Of a stretch of 64,000 nucleotides of DNA, positions 35,865-52,512 are shown piece after piece. A program made the position numbers and the translations under genes. Every line of letters starts with the position of its first letter. Position 1 is the first letter of the stretch. Origin of the DNA: Erythrobacter litoralis (GTDB lineage: Bacteria; Pseudomonadota; Alphaproteobacteria; Sphingomonadales; Sphingomonadaceae); NCBI RefSeq assembly GCF_029760855.1, contig NZ_SOSI01000004.1:1-64000 (forward strand). The letters are read 5' to 3'. A model generated the notes under the pieces. The model was not told the DNA's origin. It made no database searches and saw only the letters and a program-made list of their open reading frames with translations.

Positions 35865-35910
35865 GATGCCGCGCCGATAGCGCAGTGCCATGCCAATGGC
35901 GAGAATTGGT

Positions 35911-38238
35911 TCAGGCTTTGGCGGGCCGGGAATTGCGCCGGGCGTTGGCTCGTTTTAGCCCATAATCCACTACACCCGTGTGCGATGCGTTCGCGGCAGC
36001 GTCTTCTGCCGCGATGAGATCGACGCGGTCGCCCGGTTGGGGCTTGCCCAGATAGAAGCCCTGCGCCTCGCCGATGCCAAGCTTGCGCAAGGCTTCGAGC
36101 TGTTCCAGCCGCTCCACGCCCTCGGCGGTGGTCTGCATGCCGAGCGCCGCGGCCAATTGGACAACGCTCGATACGATGGCGCGATTGTCCGCATCGGTAT
36201 CGACGTTCTCGATAAAATGACGGTCGATCTTGATCCGGTCGAACGGGAAGCGGCGCAGATAGCCGAGCGAGGAATAGCCGGTCCCGAAATCGTCGAGCGC
36301 AATCCCGACGCCGATTTCGTGCAGCCGCTCGAGCGTGACGAGATTGCTTTCGCGCGCATCCATCAGGACATGCTCGGTGATCTCGAACTCGACCTGTGCG
36401 GGCCGGATGTCGCTCACATGCAGGGCCTGCGCCACGGTTGCCAGAAGGCCGGGATCCTGCACCTGTGTCGGCGACAAATTGATTGAAAGCCGCAGGTCGG
36501 ATGCGCGCATCGACATTTCGTGCAGCGCCTGCCGGATGACCCAGGCACCGATCGGTACGATCAGGCCGGTCGTTTCCGCTACCGGCAGGAAATTGGCCGG
36601 CGATACGAGGCCGCGGCGCGGATGGTGCCAGCGAAGCAAGGCTTCGAGCGCGGTCACCCGCCCGGTTTCGAGGCAGACGATGGGCTGGTAATGCAGCTTG
36701 AACTCGTTGTTCTCCAGCGCATCGGCCAGATCCGCCTCGATCTCGCGGCGTGCACGGGCCGACCGGTCGAGCTGCGTTTCGAACATGGCGAAACTGTCCC
36801 GCCCCTTCGACTTGGCAGCATACAGCGCCAGATCGGCGCGGCGCATGAATTCCTCGGCATCGCATTCGCCATCGGCGCAGCGTGCCACGCCAATGCTTGT
36901 GGATATGCGATAGGTCTGGCCATCTATGGTATACGGTTCGCGGATGGCGGCAAGAAAGCGGTGGGCTCGCTCGATCAGCAGGCTGTCCCCCGCCCGGGTC
37001 GCCATGCTGACCGCAAATTCGTCTCCGCCGAGCCGCGCGACCATATCGTTGCTGCGTACCTCGCCCTTCAACCGCTCACCGACTTGCTTAAGCAGCTGAT
37101 CGCCGACCTGGTGACCGCGCGTATCGTTGATCGCCTTGAAGTCGTCGAGGTCGAGATAGAATAGCGCACAGTTGCCGCCGTGTTCGGCGGTGGGCAGCAG
37201 ACTCTCGCGCAAGTTCTCGTTGAACAGGTGCCGGTTCGCGAGGCCCGTCAAATTGTCGTAATGGGCCATGAAGGCCACGCGTTCCTGGTTCCGCCGGTCG
37301 GCCGTGATATCGCGCGCAACACCGCTGAAACTGCCATCGGCCCGAGGCCGTGCGGAGATACGCCATTCCCGGGTCGTGTCGCCTGCGTTCACGCCGACCA
37401 CCAGGTCACGGACGGTTTCGCCCTTTCCGAAGGCGGTCATCAAATTATCGTAGGCTGTATCCTTGACCAGCAGATCGGCAAGAAAGGTTGCCTCGAGTTC
37501 ATGGGGATCGCGGCCACAGGCTTCGCCGAAGCGCTCGCCTATATCCCGCAACCGGCCTTCCCCATCGACCGTCCAGAGCCAGTCCGACGATTGCTCCTCA
37601 TAGTCGTTGAGAAGCATGCGAACGGTCTCCGCAGCCTTTTCCCGATCGGTCTCCGTGCGCACGGTCTCGACGAGATCGCGCTCCATCCGGGCGACCGCCG
37701 TGACGAGGGTAGCCGCGTAAATTGCCAGCAATAGCTGGACGGGATGGGAGGAGAAACCGAGCGACATGGCCGCACCTGCGCCCAGCGCAATGGTCAGCAT
37801 GGCGATATGGAAATAGGCCAGAAAGGGCACGGCCCGATGGATCAGGAGAACGCCGACGAAGATCGCGGTTCCGACGATCGCGATTACCGGGATTTCGATC
37901 CCGCGCGCGATGATGGACAGGCCGAGCAGGCCCGCTGCCCAGACGAGACTGGCAAGGGCAAGGAATATCCGTCCGACGTGTAGCGGTTGGGCAGGGTCGG
38001 AGCCGGGCGGGATCGGGCGGAGAAGTCCGCGAAGGCCGCTTAACGAAACAGCGGCATTGGTTAGTCCCCACAGGGCGACCGGGCCGAAATAATCGGAATT
38101 GCGAAAGGCGATGAGCAGGACGAGGATCGAAGCAATCGAGGAGGCGACGGTAAGCGGCGCGCCGCGTGCAAGGATATCGAGCCTGTGCGCCGTTAACGGA
38201 TCCCCAGCCTCGGCGTTATCGGCCTGTCGCTTCGTCAT
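35911..38238 (-). CDS. GGDEF-EAL cyclic di-GMP protein with membrane and PAS parts
   Basis: A 775-residue protein: about six membrane helices in residues 25-195, a PAS-like segment (about 200-325, WLWTVDGEGRLRDIGERFGEACGRDP), a GGDEF domain (about 330-490) and an EAL domain (about 500-750). GGDEF is intact, with the RSND inhibitory RxxD five residues before it. EAL is intact: EALLRWHHP, INLSPTQVQ, FEITEHVLM, DDFGTGYSSLGYLRRFPFDRIKID, TAEGVE. Both synthesis and breakdown of cyclic di-GMP are therefore possible; which dominates is unknown. Confidence 0.92.
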   Translation of the reverse strand: MTKRQADNAEAGDPLTAHRLDILARGAPLTVASSIASILVLLIAFRNSDYFGPVALWGLTNAAVSLSGLRGLLRPIPPGSDPAQPLHVGRIFLALASLVWAAGLLGLSIIARGIEIPVIAIVGTAIFVGVLLIHRAVPFLAYFHIAMLTIALGAGAAMSLGFSSHPVQLLLAIYAATLVTAVARMERDLVETVRTETDREKAAETVRMLLNDYEEQSSDWLWTVDGEGRLRDIGERFGEACGRDPHELEATFLADLLVKDTAYDNLMTAFGKGETVRDLVVGVNAGDTTREWRISARPRADGSFSGVARDITADRRNQERVAFMAHYDNLTGLANRHLFNENLRESLLPTAEHGGNCALFYLDLDDFKAINDTRGHQVGDQLLKQVGERLKGEVRSNDMVARLGGDEFAVSMATRAGDSLLIERAHRFLAAIREPYTIDGQTYRISTSIGVARCADGECDAEEFMRRADLALYAAKSKGRDSFAMFETQLDRSARARREIEADLADALENNEFKLHYQPIVCLETGRVTALEALLRWHHPRRGLVSPANFLPVAETTGLIVPIGAWVIRQALHEMSMRASDLRLSINLSPTQVQDPGLLATVAQALHVSDIRPAQVEFEITEHVLMDARESNLVTLERLHEIGVGIALDDFGTGYSSLGYLRRFPFDRIKIDRHFIENVDTDADNRAIVSSVVQLAAALGMQTTAEGVERLEQLEALRKLGIGEAQGFYLGKPQPGDRVDLIAAEDAAANASHTGVVDYGLKRANARRNSRPAKA

Positions 38239-38365
38239 TCACGTCCCCCGTCACCCTTCCCCTGGATGATCTTACGGATGCTCTAATCAAATATCTGGGG
38301 AAAAGTATACAGTTTCCTCAAATGTTGGAACGGGGTGGAAATACGGGTTGCCGGAGGACCACATG

Positions 38366-38396
38366 AAAAGCCCCGCCGGATCGCTCCGACGGGGCC
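38366..38396 (-). terminator. Rho-independent terminator of rpoC
   Basis: On the minus strand GCCCCGTCGG pairs with CCGGCGGGGC (10 bp, one G-T) around a 7-base loop and is followed by TTTTC. It lies 27 bases after the rpoC stop. Confidence 0.8.
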
Positions 38397-38422
38397 AATC
38401 TTAGCGCCGCTTAGACTTCGGC

Positions 38423-42754
<4,332 letters not shown>

Positions 42755-42794
42755 TTTTTTGATTCCCTTGAGGGAGAAATTTCAAGCAGCGTGC

Positions 42795-42872
42795 TGGTCG
42801 GTCGACGGCGGGATTTGAACCCGCAACCTCGTCCACTCCGACGTCTGTCTACCAATTCCAGCACGCCGACCG
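42795..42872 (-). ncRNA. tRNA-like element in the rpoB-rpoC spacer, with no valid anticodon
   Basis: Read on the minus strand, 78 bases fold as a tRNA: a 9-bp acceptor (CGGTCGGCG with CGTCGACCG, one G-T), bases TG, a D arm CTG-GAATTGGTAGA-CAG with the tRNA-Leu-like loop, a T arm GCGGG-TTCAAAT-CCCGC (5 bp, canonical loop), discriminator A and an encoded CCA. The anticodon arm is broken: CGTC-GGAGTG-GACG, only 4 bp with a 6-base loop and no U33, so it cannot be read as a normal anticodon. The variable loop is short (AGGTT). Starts 8 bases after the rpoB stop and ends 41 bases before rpoC. Could be a decayed tRNA or a retained mRNA processing element; no tRNA identity is claimed. Confidence 0.75.
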
Positions 42873-42879
42873 ATAAAGC

Positions 42880-47061
<4,182 letters not shown>

Positions 47062-47353
47062 GAAGGAGCTGTGCCTCTTTTTATCGTGTGCTGCGTGCCC
47101 GACCTGCCGGACGAGGCAGTGGGGCGAAATTTTGTCTCATGCGCGTGAGAACCTTATCCGACGCAGAAAAGCTGCAGCGAATGCACACCGGTAGCGGAGG
47201 CAGCTGCAGCTCGTAAAAAGCGTCGCGATATGGAAACGCCGCTTCCATCCTGTACCCGGTCCCCGCGCATGGACCGGATTCGCTCGAAGCGTGCGGTTGC
47301 GATGCATGTAGGATTGTGGGCAGGGAAAGTCAAACGACATGCGGGAGGAAAGG

Positions 47354-48079
47354 GTGGCGCAACAAACCGACCGGGCGAAGCGAGTTCGCTTGGGCTCAGC
47401 CCTCACCTACACCCTTGGACGCAGCTTCGCCTTCGTCGCGCGATTCCCGGTGCTGACCGCTCTCCTGTTCCTCGTCCAACTGGGCCGGCATTTCGCAGAG
47501 GCCATGGTCCGGGAGGAAACCGCACTCTCGCTCGTCTCCCTGCTAGCGGCGCTCACCTTGACCCTGCCCGCCTATCCGATGGTGCGCTGGCTGCATTCGG
47601 GCGGAGACCGAACCTACGCGCGCCGATTGGAGACGAAAGCCGTCGCCTGTTTCGCATTGGTGATGGCATTGCAGGCCGTGTTCCATGCGCTGGCGCTGTT
47701 CGTCTGGACGCGGGGGCCTATGGCGGTCGGCTTTGCGGGGTTCGGCCTCTTGTTCGTTCCTTTGATCGTGCGCTTCCTGGTCGCGGCGCCGCTCGGCATT
47801 CTGATACCGCCACGCGATTCCATGCGGGTCATGGTGCGCGATTATGGGTTCGCACTGGCCTTCACGATCTTCGCCCCTCTACCGCTCTTGTGCCTGCAAT
47901 TCTTACTCGATTGGATCGCCAGTGAGACGACATCGGAAAACTTGCACTGGATTTTGTTCGCCGCTGAAGCCGCCGCGACCGTTGCCCTCGCCCTGGTCAC
48001 GATCATGTCGCAATATGTTGTCGCAACGCGCCCTGCCCCTCTAGCCCCCGTTTCCAAACAAAATGAGGGCGCCGTATAG
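47354..48079 (+). CDS. Six-helix membrane protein of unknown function
   Basis: About 241 residues with six hydrophobic helices (LGRSFAFVARFPVLTALLFLVQL, LSLVSLLAALTLTLPAYPMV, AVACFALVMALQAVFHALALFVW, GPMAVGFAGFGLLFVPLIVRFLVAAPLGILI, YGFALAFTIFAPLPLLCLQFLL, ILFAAEAAATVALALVTIM). No family signature recognised. I start at GTG 47354 because GGGAGGAAAGG lies just before it; an ATG five codons earlier lacks such a site. Single gene, divergent from rpoB. Confidence 0.75.
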   Translation: MAQQTDRAKRVRLGSALTYTLGRSFAFVARFPVLTALLFLVQLGRHFAEAMVREETALSLVSLLAALTLTLPAYPMVRWLHSGGDRTYARRLETKAVACFALVMALQAVFHALALFVWTRGPMAVGFAGFGLLFVPLIVRFLVAAPLGILIPPRDSMRVMVRDYGFALAFTIFAPLPLLCLQFLLDWIASETTSENLHWILFAAEAAATVALALVTIMSQYVVATRPAPLAPVSKQNEGAV

Positions 48080-48149
48080 AATGTGTTTGCATCATAGCGA
48101 GAATGAGGCCATTTTATGGCGGCCATATTGAGGCACAAAGGAATCACTC

Positions 48150-48413
48150 ATGAAAAAGTTTGCTCTTCTCGCTCTCCCGCTCGCTCTCGGCGTCGTCGCT
48201 TGCGACAACTCGGCCGAAACCGAAGCCACCGATCCGATGGCGACCGACACGATGGCTGCCGATCCGATGGCCGCTGATCCGATGGCGACCGATACGATGG
48301 CTGCTGATCCGATGGCGACCGACACGATGGCCGCCGATCCGATGGCGACCGAAGGTGCGATGACCGACGACACGATGACCGAAGACAACACCATGACCGA
48401 CAGCGAAATGTAA
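48150..48413 (+). CDS. Lipoprotein with pentapeptide Asp-x-Met-Ala-x repeats
   Basis: An 87-residue lipoprotein: MKKFALLALPLALGVVAC, Cys18 lipidated, then DNSAETEAT and eight five-residue units of the form D-P/T-M-A-T/A (residues 28-67), then a further Thr/Asp/Met-rich tail. The mature protein is acidic, has no aromatic residues, and is Met-rich; no fold is expected. Possible metal-binding (Met, Asp) is a guess. The DNA repeat of 15 bases means copy number may vary by slippage. A terminator follows. Confidence 0.8.
   Translation: MKKFALLALPLALGVVACDNSAETEATDPMATDTMAADPMAADPMATDTMAADPMATDTMAADPMATEGAMTDDTMTEDNTMTDSEM
48231..48350 (+). repeat. Tandem 15-base repeat inside a lipoprotein gene
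   Basis: Eight in-frame copies of a 15-base unit near GATCCGATGGCGACC / GACACGATGGCTGCC, coding five-residue units. The copies alternate two variants, so the higher-order unit is about 30 bases. Every unit keeps the reading frame. Confidence 0.9.
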
Positions 48414-48465
48414 TCGGTTTGGCGGGGCCGTCTGGTCTTGCCGTACGTGTAATTCGCGAAACAAG

Positions 48466-48496
48466 GGGTCCGTCGCTGATGCGGCGGGCCCTTTTT
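48466..48496 (+). terminator. Rho-independent terminator after the repeat lipoprotein
   Basis: GGGTCCGTCGC (48466-48476) pairs with GCGGCGGGCCC (48481-48491) over 11 bp with two G-T pairs and a TGAT loop, followed by TTTTT. It lies 50 bases after the stop. Confidence 0.85.
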
Positions 48497-48531
48497 CTTT
48501 ACCCGTTCATCCGAACGCAGGAGTACGACCC

Positions 48532-48774
48532 ATGAAACCGTCCTTCCCGATCCTCAGCCTCGCCCTGGCATTCTCGCTTGCCGCATGCGGCGGTCAGTCC
48601 GAAAGCGTCACCGTCGAAGAGGAAGATGCCGCCATGCCGATGGACGGCGGCGGCGACCAGGCCGAACAATACGGCGAGGTGGTTGCCGAAGAAGCGGCCG
48701 CCGGTGAAGCGACGCAGGATACCGCCGAGCCGGGCGATATGGAGACGGTCGAGTCCGAAGACACCGGCATGTAA
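48532..48774 (+). CDS. Small acidic lipoprotein
   Basis: An 80-residue lipoprotein: MKPSFPILSLALAFSLAAC, Cys19 lipidated, then GGQSESVTVEEEDAAMPMDGGGDQAEQYGEVV and a Glu/Ala/Thr-rich end. Strongly acidic, mostly without structure by composition. No family recognised. Similar in kind to the repeat lipoprotein just upstream, from which it is separated by a terminator; the two may be distant paralogues. GCAGGAG lies 10 bases before the ATG. Confidence 0.75.
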   Translation: MKPSFPILSLALAFSLAACGGQSESVTVEEEDAAMPMDGGGDQAEQYGEVVAEEAAAGEATQDTAEPGDMETVESEDTGM

Positions 48775-48849
48775 ACCCTACGGGTCGAGCCTTGACTCGG
48801 CCTGTGATTGCTTTAGAGGCTCGCCCCGACCGGTAGCCGGTTCGCTCTG

Positions 48850-49097
48850 TGCGATCCGGCATGCCGTTCGACCGTCCAAGACAGCTGGTGGCAGGGATTT
48901 GGTCCTGCCTTAATTTCCGGCCTAGACGGGGAAATGAGATTTTTCGGGCAGCCCCGCTGCCCTTCGCGCTGATTGCGCACCTCCTTCCCTGATCGACGGA
49001 CTCGCTCGTATGCGGAGCCTTGCGGCTCCGCGTGCGGACACATGGAGCCGGCCGTATCGGGAGCCATCCCGGCGCGGCCATAGTGAAGGAGTATGGC
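48850..49097 (+). promoter_or_regulatory. Probable rplJ leader (L10 autoregulatory region)
   Basis: The leader of the L10 gene is long and GC-structured. A perfect 8-bp hairpin GCGGAGCC-TTGC-GGCTCCGC occupies 49012-49031. In many bacteria the L10-(L12) complex binds such a leader and represses its own translation. I infer that role from position and structure only; no kink-turn was confirmed. Confidence 0.45.
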
Positions 49098-49613
49098 ATG
49101 GATCGTTCGCAGAAAACCGATGCGGTCGCCCAGCTCAACGACGTCTTCAACCAGGCGGGCGTGGTGGTTGTCACCCGCAACCTGGGCCTTTCGGTCGCGC
49201 AATCGACCGAACTGCGTTCGAAGATGCGGGAAGCCGGTGCGTCCTACAAGGTTGCGAAGAACCGTCTCGCCAAGCTCGCCCTGAAGGACACCGACTACGA
49301 GGGGCTCGACGAGTTCCTCACCGGTCCGACCGCTCTCGGATATTCCGAGGATCCGGTCGCCGCGGCGAAAGCCGTGGTGGACTTCGCCAAGACCACCGAC
49401 AAACTCGAAATCGTCGGTGGATCGATGGGCGCGCAGAAGCTCGACGAAGCAGGGGTGAGGTCGCTGGCCTCGATGCCCAGCCTCGACGAACTTCGTGGCA
49501 CGATCGTGGGTCTGGTCAACGCGCCGGCGACGAAAGTCGTCCGCACGATCAACGAAGCCCCGTCGATGCTTGCCCGCGTCTTTGCCGCCTACGGCGCCAA
49601 GGAAGCGGCATAA
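49098..49613 (+). CDS. rplJ: 50S ribosomal protein L10
   Basis: A 171-residue stalk-base protein that anchors L7/L12 to the ribosome. Family pattern: MDRSQKTDAVAQLNDVFNQAGVVVVTRNLGLSVAQSTELRSKMREAGASYKVAKNRLAKLAL, then FLTGPTALGYSEDPVAAAKAVVDFAK, and the C-terminal helix that carries L12 dimers. GAAGGAG precedes the ATG. Followed by rplL after 80 bases on the plus strand; the usual partners rplKA do not appear in the window. Confidence 0.97.
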   Translation: MDRSQKTDAVAQLNDVFNQAGVVVVTRNLGLSVAQSTELRSKMREAGASYKVAKNRLAKLALKDTDYEGLDEFLTGPTALGYSEDPVAAAKAVVDFAKTTDKLEIVGGSMGAQKLDEAGVRSLASMPSLDELRGTIVGLVNAPATKVVRTINEAPSMLARVFAAYGAKEAA

Positions 49614-49693
49614 GCCGAGACCATTCGCACGAAGCACGAATTCATCGGGGCCGCATTCGGTGCACCCCGGCCTAGTTACTGGAGTGAAATATC

Positions 49694-50068
49694 ATGGCAG
49701 ACATCGCCAAGCTTGTTGAAGAACTTTCCAAACTGACCGTCATGGAAGCCGCCGAGCTCGCCAAGGCGCTTGAAGAAGAGTGGGGCGTTTCCGCCGCCGC
49801 TGCCGTCGCAGTTGCCGGCCCCGCCGGTGGCGGCGATGCCCCGGCCGCCGAAGAGAAGGACGAATTCGACGTCATCCTCACCGGCGACGGCGGCAAGAAG
49901 ATCCAAGTCATCAAGGAAGTCCGCGCGATCACCGGTCTCGGCCTGACCGAAGCCAAGGCGCTCGTCGAAGGCGCGCCGAAGCCGCTCAAGGAAGGCGTGA
50001 ACAAGGCGGAAGCCGAAGAAGTGAAGGGCAAGATCGAAGCCGCCGGCGGTACCGTCGAGCTCAAGTAA
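49694..50068 (+). CDS. rplL: 50S ribosomal protein L7/L12
   Basis: A 124-residue stalk protein that recruits translation factors. N-terminal dimer domain [34 protein letters not shown], an Ala/Gly hinge, and the C-terminal domain [72 protein letters not shown], all complete. Forms a two-gene unit with rplJ and is closed by a strong terminator. Confidence 0.98.
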   Translation: MADIAKLVEELSKLTVMEAAELAKALEEEWGVSAAAAVAVAGPAGGGDAPAAEEKDEFDVILTGDGGKKIQVIKEVRAITGLGLTEAKALVEGAPKPLKEGVNKAEAEEVKGKIEAAGGTVELK

Positions 50069-50097
50069 GCTTCGTTCGAGCTATCGCTCGCAAACGG

Positions 50098-50132
50098 AAA
50101 AAGGGCGGTGCCTCGCGGCACCGCCCTTTTTT
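50098..50132 (+). terminator. Rho-independent terminator of rplJL
   Basis: AAAAAGGGCGGTGCC (50098-50112) pairs with GGCACCGCCCTTTTT around TCGC: 15 bp perfect, ending in six T. It could end the convergent PilZ-XRE transcript as well, since the A tract on the other strand gives T in that direction. Confidence 0.95.
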
Positions 50133-50154
50133 CATGCGTTCGAGCAATCCCGGA

Positions 50155-50889
50155 TCAGCCGAAATCGATGTCGATCGAAACCTTATCCGTCGATACGCCG
50201 GCGAGCTCTGCGATAGTAGAACGACTATGTGCTATCGTTTCCGCCAGGTTCGCCGTCTCTTGCGAACCAAGGCCTGCTTCTCCGTCACCGATGCCGAACA
50301 GAAGATAGGATTCACTGACGTTGAGTACGCTAGCCAGATTAGCGAGTGCCTTCTGACGCGGGCGCACGCGCTCGGTTTCCCATTTCCACAGCGTCGGCTT
50401 CGTCACACCGGTAGCGGCGGCAAGACCGACCATCGAATAACGGGAGGCCATTCGAAGCCGCTTGAGGCGCTGGCCGAAAGTTTCGTCGTTCATTTGCTGA
50501 GGCTGTGTTGGCTTCTTACTTTCGCTGATGGGTCGGCTTCGCAGTTCGATCGCACTCAATTCCGCCTTGGTAAGCTTTTGCGCGAAGCGGCAGCCGTAAA
50601 GATCTTCCGAAGTCCAGACGATTTGCGCTTCGCGCTCGCCTGCCTCGGGCAGCACGACCATCAGACCTTCTTCGATTGAGAGCCGGGCATCCGTCTGCAG
50701 CAACATGCCGCTTGCCGAAATATTCAACACTTCGACACGAGGGCCGACCTGTTCCTGTATTGCAGTAGTAGTAAGAGCGAGCGTACGACGCGGTTCGCCG
50801 CGTCTCGTTTGGGTATCCAGCGGTCGATCCAATTTGCCGACGGCGATCACACCGAATTTCGATTGCCCCGGGGGGCCCGCTGATACCAT
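50155..50889 (-). CDS. PilZ domain fused to XRE-type DNA-binding domain
   Basis: A 244-residue regulator. Residues about 25-110 form a PilZ domain: RRGEPRR gives the RxxxR and NISASGMLL gives the N-x-S-x-x-G motif, so cyclic di-GMP binding is likely. From about residue 130 a helix-turn-helix of the XRE type follows: FGQRLKRLRMASRYSMVGLAAATGVTKPTLWKWETERVRPRQKALANLASVLNVSESYLLFG. This joins a second-messenger sensor to a DNA-binding output in one chain. The ATG has GGTGGG upstream, and an inverted repeat lies in the region before it. Confidence 0.9.
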   Translation of the reverse strand: MVSAGPPGQSKFGVIAVGKLDRPLDTQTRRGEPRRTLALTTTAIQEQVGPRVEVLNISASGMLLQTDARLSIEEGLMVVLPEAGEREAQIVWTSEDLYGCRFAQKLTKAELSAIELRSRPISESKKPTQPQQMNDETFGQRLKRLRMASRYSMVGLAAATGVTKPTLWKWETERVRPRQKALANLASVLNVSESYLLFGIGDGEAGLGSQETANLAETIAHSRSTIAELAGVSTDKVSIDIDFG

Positions 50890-50913
50890 GTAAATTTTCC
50901 CACCATGTTAAAT

Positions 50914-50983
50914 AATGTCAAAAGCTAAACATTGAGTTCCGGTTCCGCAACGGTAAACTTTTGATTTTCCACCTTTTGACATT
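50914..50983. repeat. Inverted repeat between the PilZ-XRE and MATE genes
   Basis: AATGTCAAAAG (50914-50924) and CTTTTGACATT (50973-50983) are perfect reverse complements of 11 bases, 48 bases apart. Each also contains a TTGACA facing its own divergent gene, so they may be paired -35 elements, operators of the XRE protein, or both. Confidence 0.5.
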
Positions 50984-51078
50984 TTGTCGCATCGATCCAA
51001 CAGCATGTGGATCGCTTTTGCACGAGCCTAAGCGATACCTTACTGCGCCCCAGCAAACCCGCTATCCGGGCCGGCTTT

Positions 51079-52512
51079 ATGCCTGATTCGCACCCCTCCC
51101 CGTCCCTGCCGATCGACCGCCGCGGATGGCGCGGCGAACTCGGAGCGATGCTGCGGCTGAGCTGGCCGCTGGCGGCGGCGAACCTGTTGCAGATGCTCAC
51201 CTATGCGGTCGACGTGATCTTCATCGCACGGCTCGGGGAGGAACCCCTTGCCGCATCGGCGCTTACGGTCGCCCTGTTCGGGCTGGTGCTGTGGGCCTTG
51301 AGTGGCCTGACTGCCGCGGTCGCTCCGGTGATAGCGGCGGAGCTCGGTGCGCGGGCGCCCGCGCTACGCCCCGTGCGCCGCGGTGTGCGCATGGCGCTGT
51401 GGCTCAGCGTCTTTTCCGGCGTGTTCGGCATGGGACTATGCCTTCTCCTCGATCCGCTTATGCGCGCAACGGGGCAGGCACCAGGCATTCGCAGCCTTGC
51501 GAACGAGTACAATCTCGTCGTCATCTTTTCGCTCATTCCCATGTTGGCGAACAATGTTCTGCGCAGCTTCGTCTCCGCGCTCGATCGTCCGGTGGTCGCC
51601 ACGCTGATCACGGCGGGCGGCATCGGGGTGAACGCGCTGGCGAACTACGCCTTCATCTTCGGCAATTTCGGTGCGCCGGAGATGGGCCTGCGCGGTGCGG
51701 GTATCGCCACGATTCTCACCGCACTCACAACCGTTGCCGCCTATGTCGCCGTGATCCGGTTCGATACGCGGCTCCATCGTTACCGCATCTTCGGGCGATG
51801 GTGGGCGCCCGACTGGCATCGCTTCATGGAAATCTTGCGCATCGGCACGCCCATAGCGCTGACGATCACGGCGGAAGCGGGCATATTCGGAGCGGCGGCG
51901 TTCCTGATGGGCAATATCGGCGCAAGCCAGCTCGCCGCGCATACCGTCGCGCTCCAGATTGCCGCTCTCGCCTTTCAGGTGCCGTTCGGCGTGGGTCAAG
52001 CCGCAACCATCCGGGTCGGCTATTTCTACGGCGCGCGCGACCGGGTCGGGATGGCCCGGGCGGGATGGAGCGCGATCGCGATCGGAACCGGCTTCATGGC
52101 GTTCACGGCGATCCTGATGCTTACGATCCCGCGATACCTGCTGGCGATCTATGTCGACCCGTGGGCCCCGTCCAATGCCGTGCTCGTCGGCTTCGCGCTG
52201 CAATACATCGTGGTCGCTGCCGCGTTCCAATTGGTTGACGGCGTGCAGGCGGTGACGGCGGGCGCGCTGCGCGGATTGCAGGATACGCGCATTCCGATGT
52301 GGATCGCCGCCTTCTCCTATTGGGTGCCGGGGATCGGCACGGCGCTCGTGCTCGGTTTCGCCAGCCCGCTCGAAGGGATCGGCGTGTGGATCGGCCTCGC
52401 CACGGGCCTGACCTTCGCGGCGGTCCTCCTCGGCTGGCGCTGGGCACGTCGCGAGCGCTTGGACCTGACCGTGAGAGAGGACATCGTCCCGCTCAGGCCG
52501 AGCGCTGCGTGA
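51079..52512 (+). CDS. MATE family efflux transporter
   Basis: A 477-residue membrane protein with 12 helices in two related halves, as in MATE exporters that expel cationic drugs or metabolites using Na+ or H+ gradients. Family marks: [38 protein letters not shown], then GAGIATILT and [45 protein letters not shown] in the second half. The NorM-type acidic residues were not individually assigned. The ATG at 51079 starts just before the first helix; the open frame upstream begins with a GTG and is unlikely. Its 3' end overlaps the convergent mechanosensitive channel gene by 20 bases. Confidence 0.9.
   Translation: [477 protein letters not shown]

Noticed and set aside
42795..42872. Calling the rpoB-rpoC element a functional tRNA-Leu
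   Set aside because: The D loop is tRNA-Leu-like, but there is no 7-base anticodon loop, no U33 and no long variable arm, so no amino-acid identity can be supported.
48231..48350. Possible CRISPR-like array
   Set aside because: Repeats are contiguous, 15 bases long, keep the reading frame and have no unique spacers; they are a coding tandem repeat.
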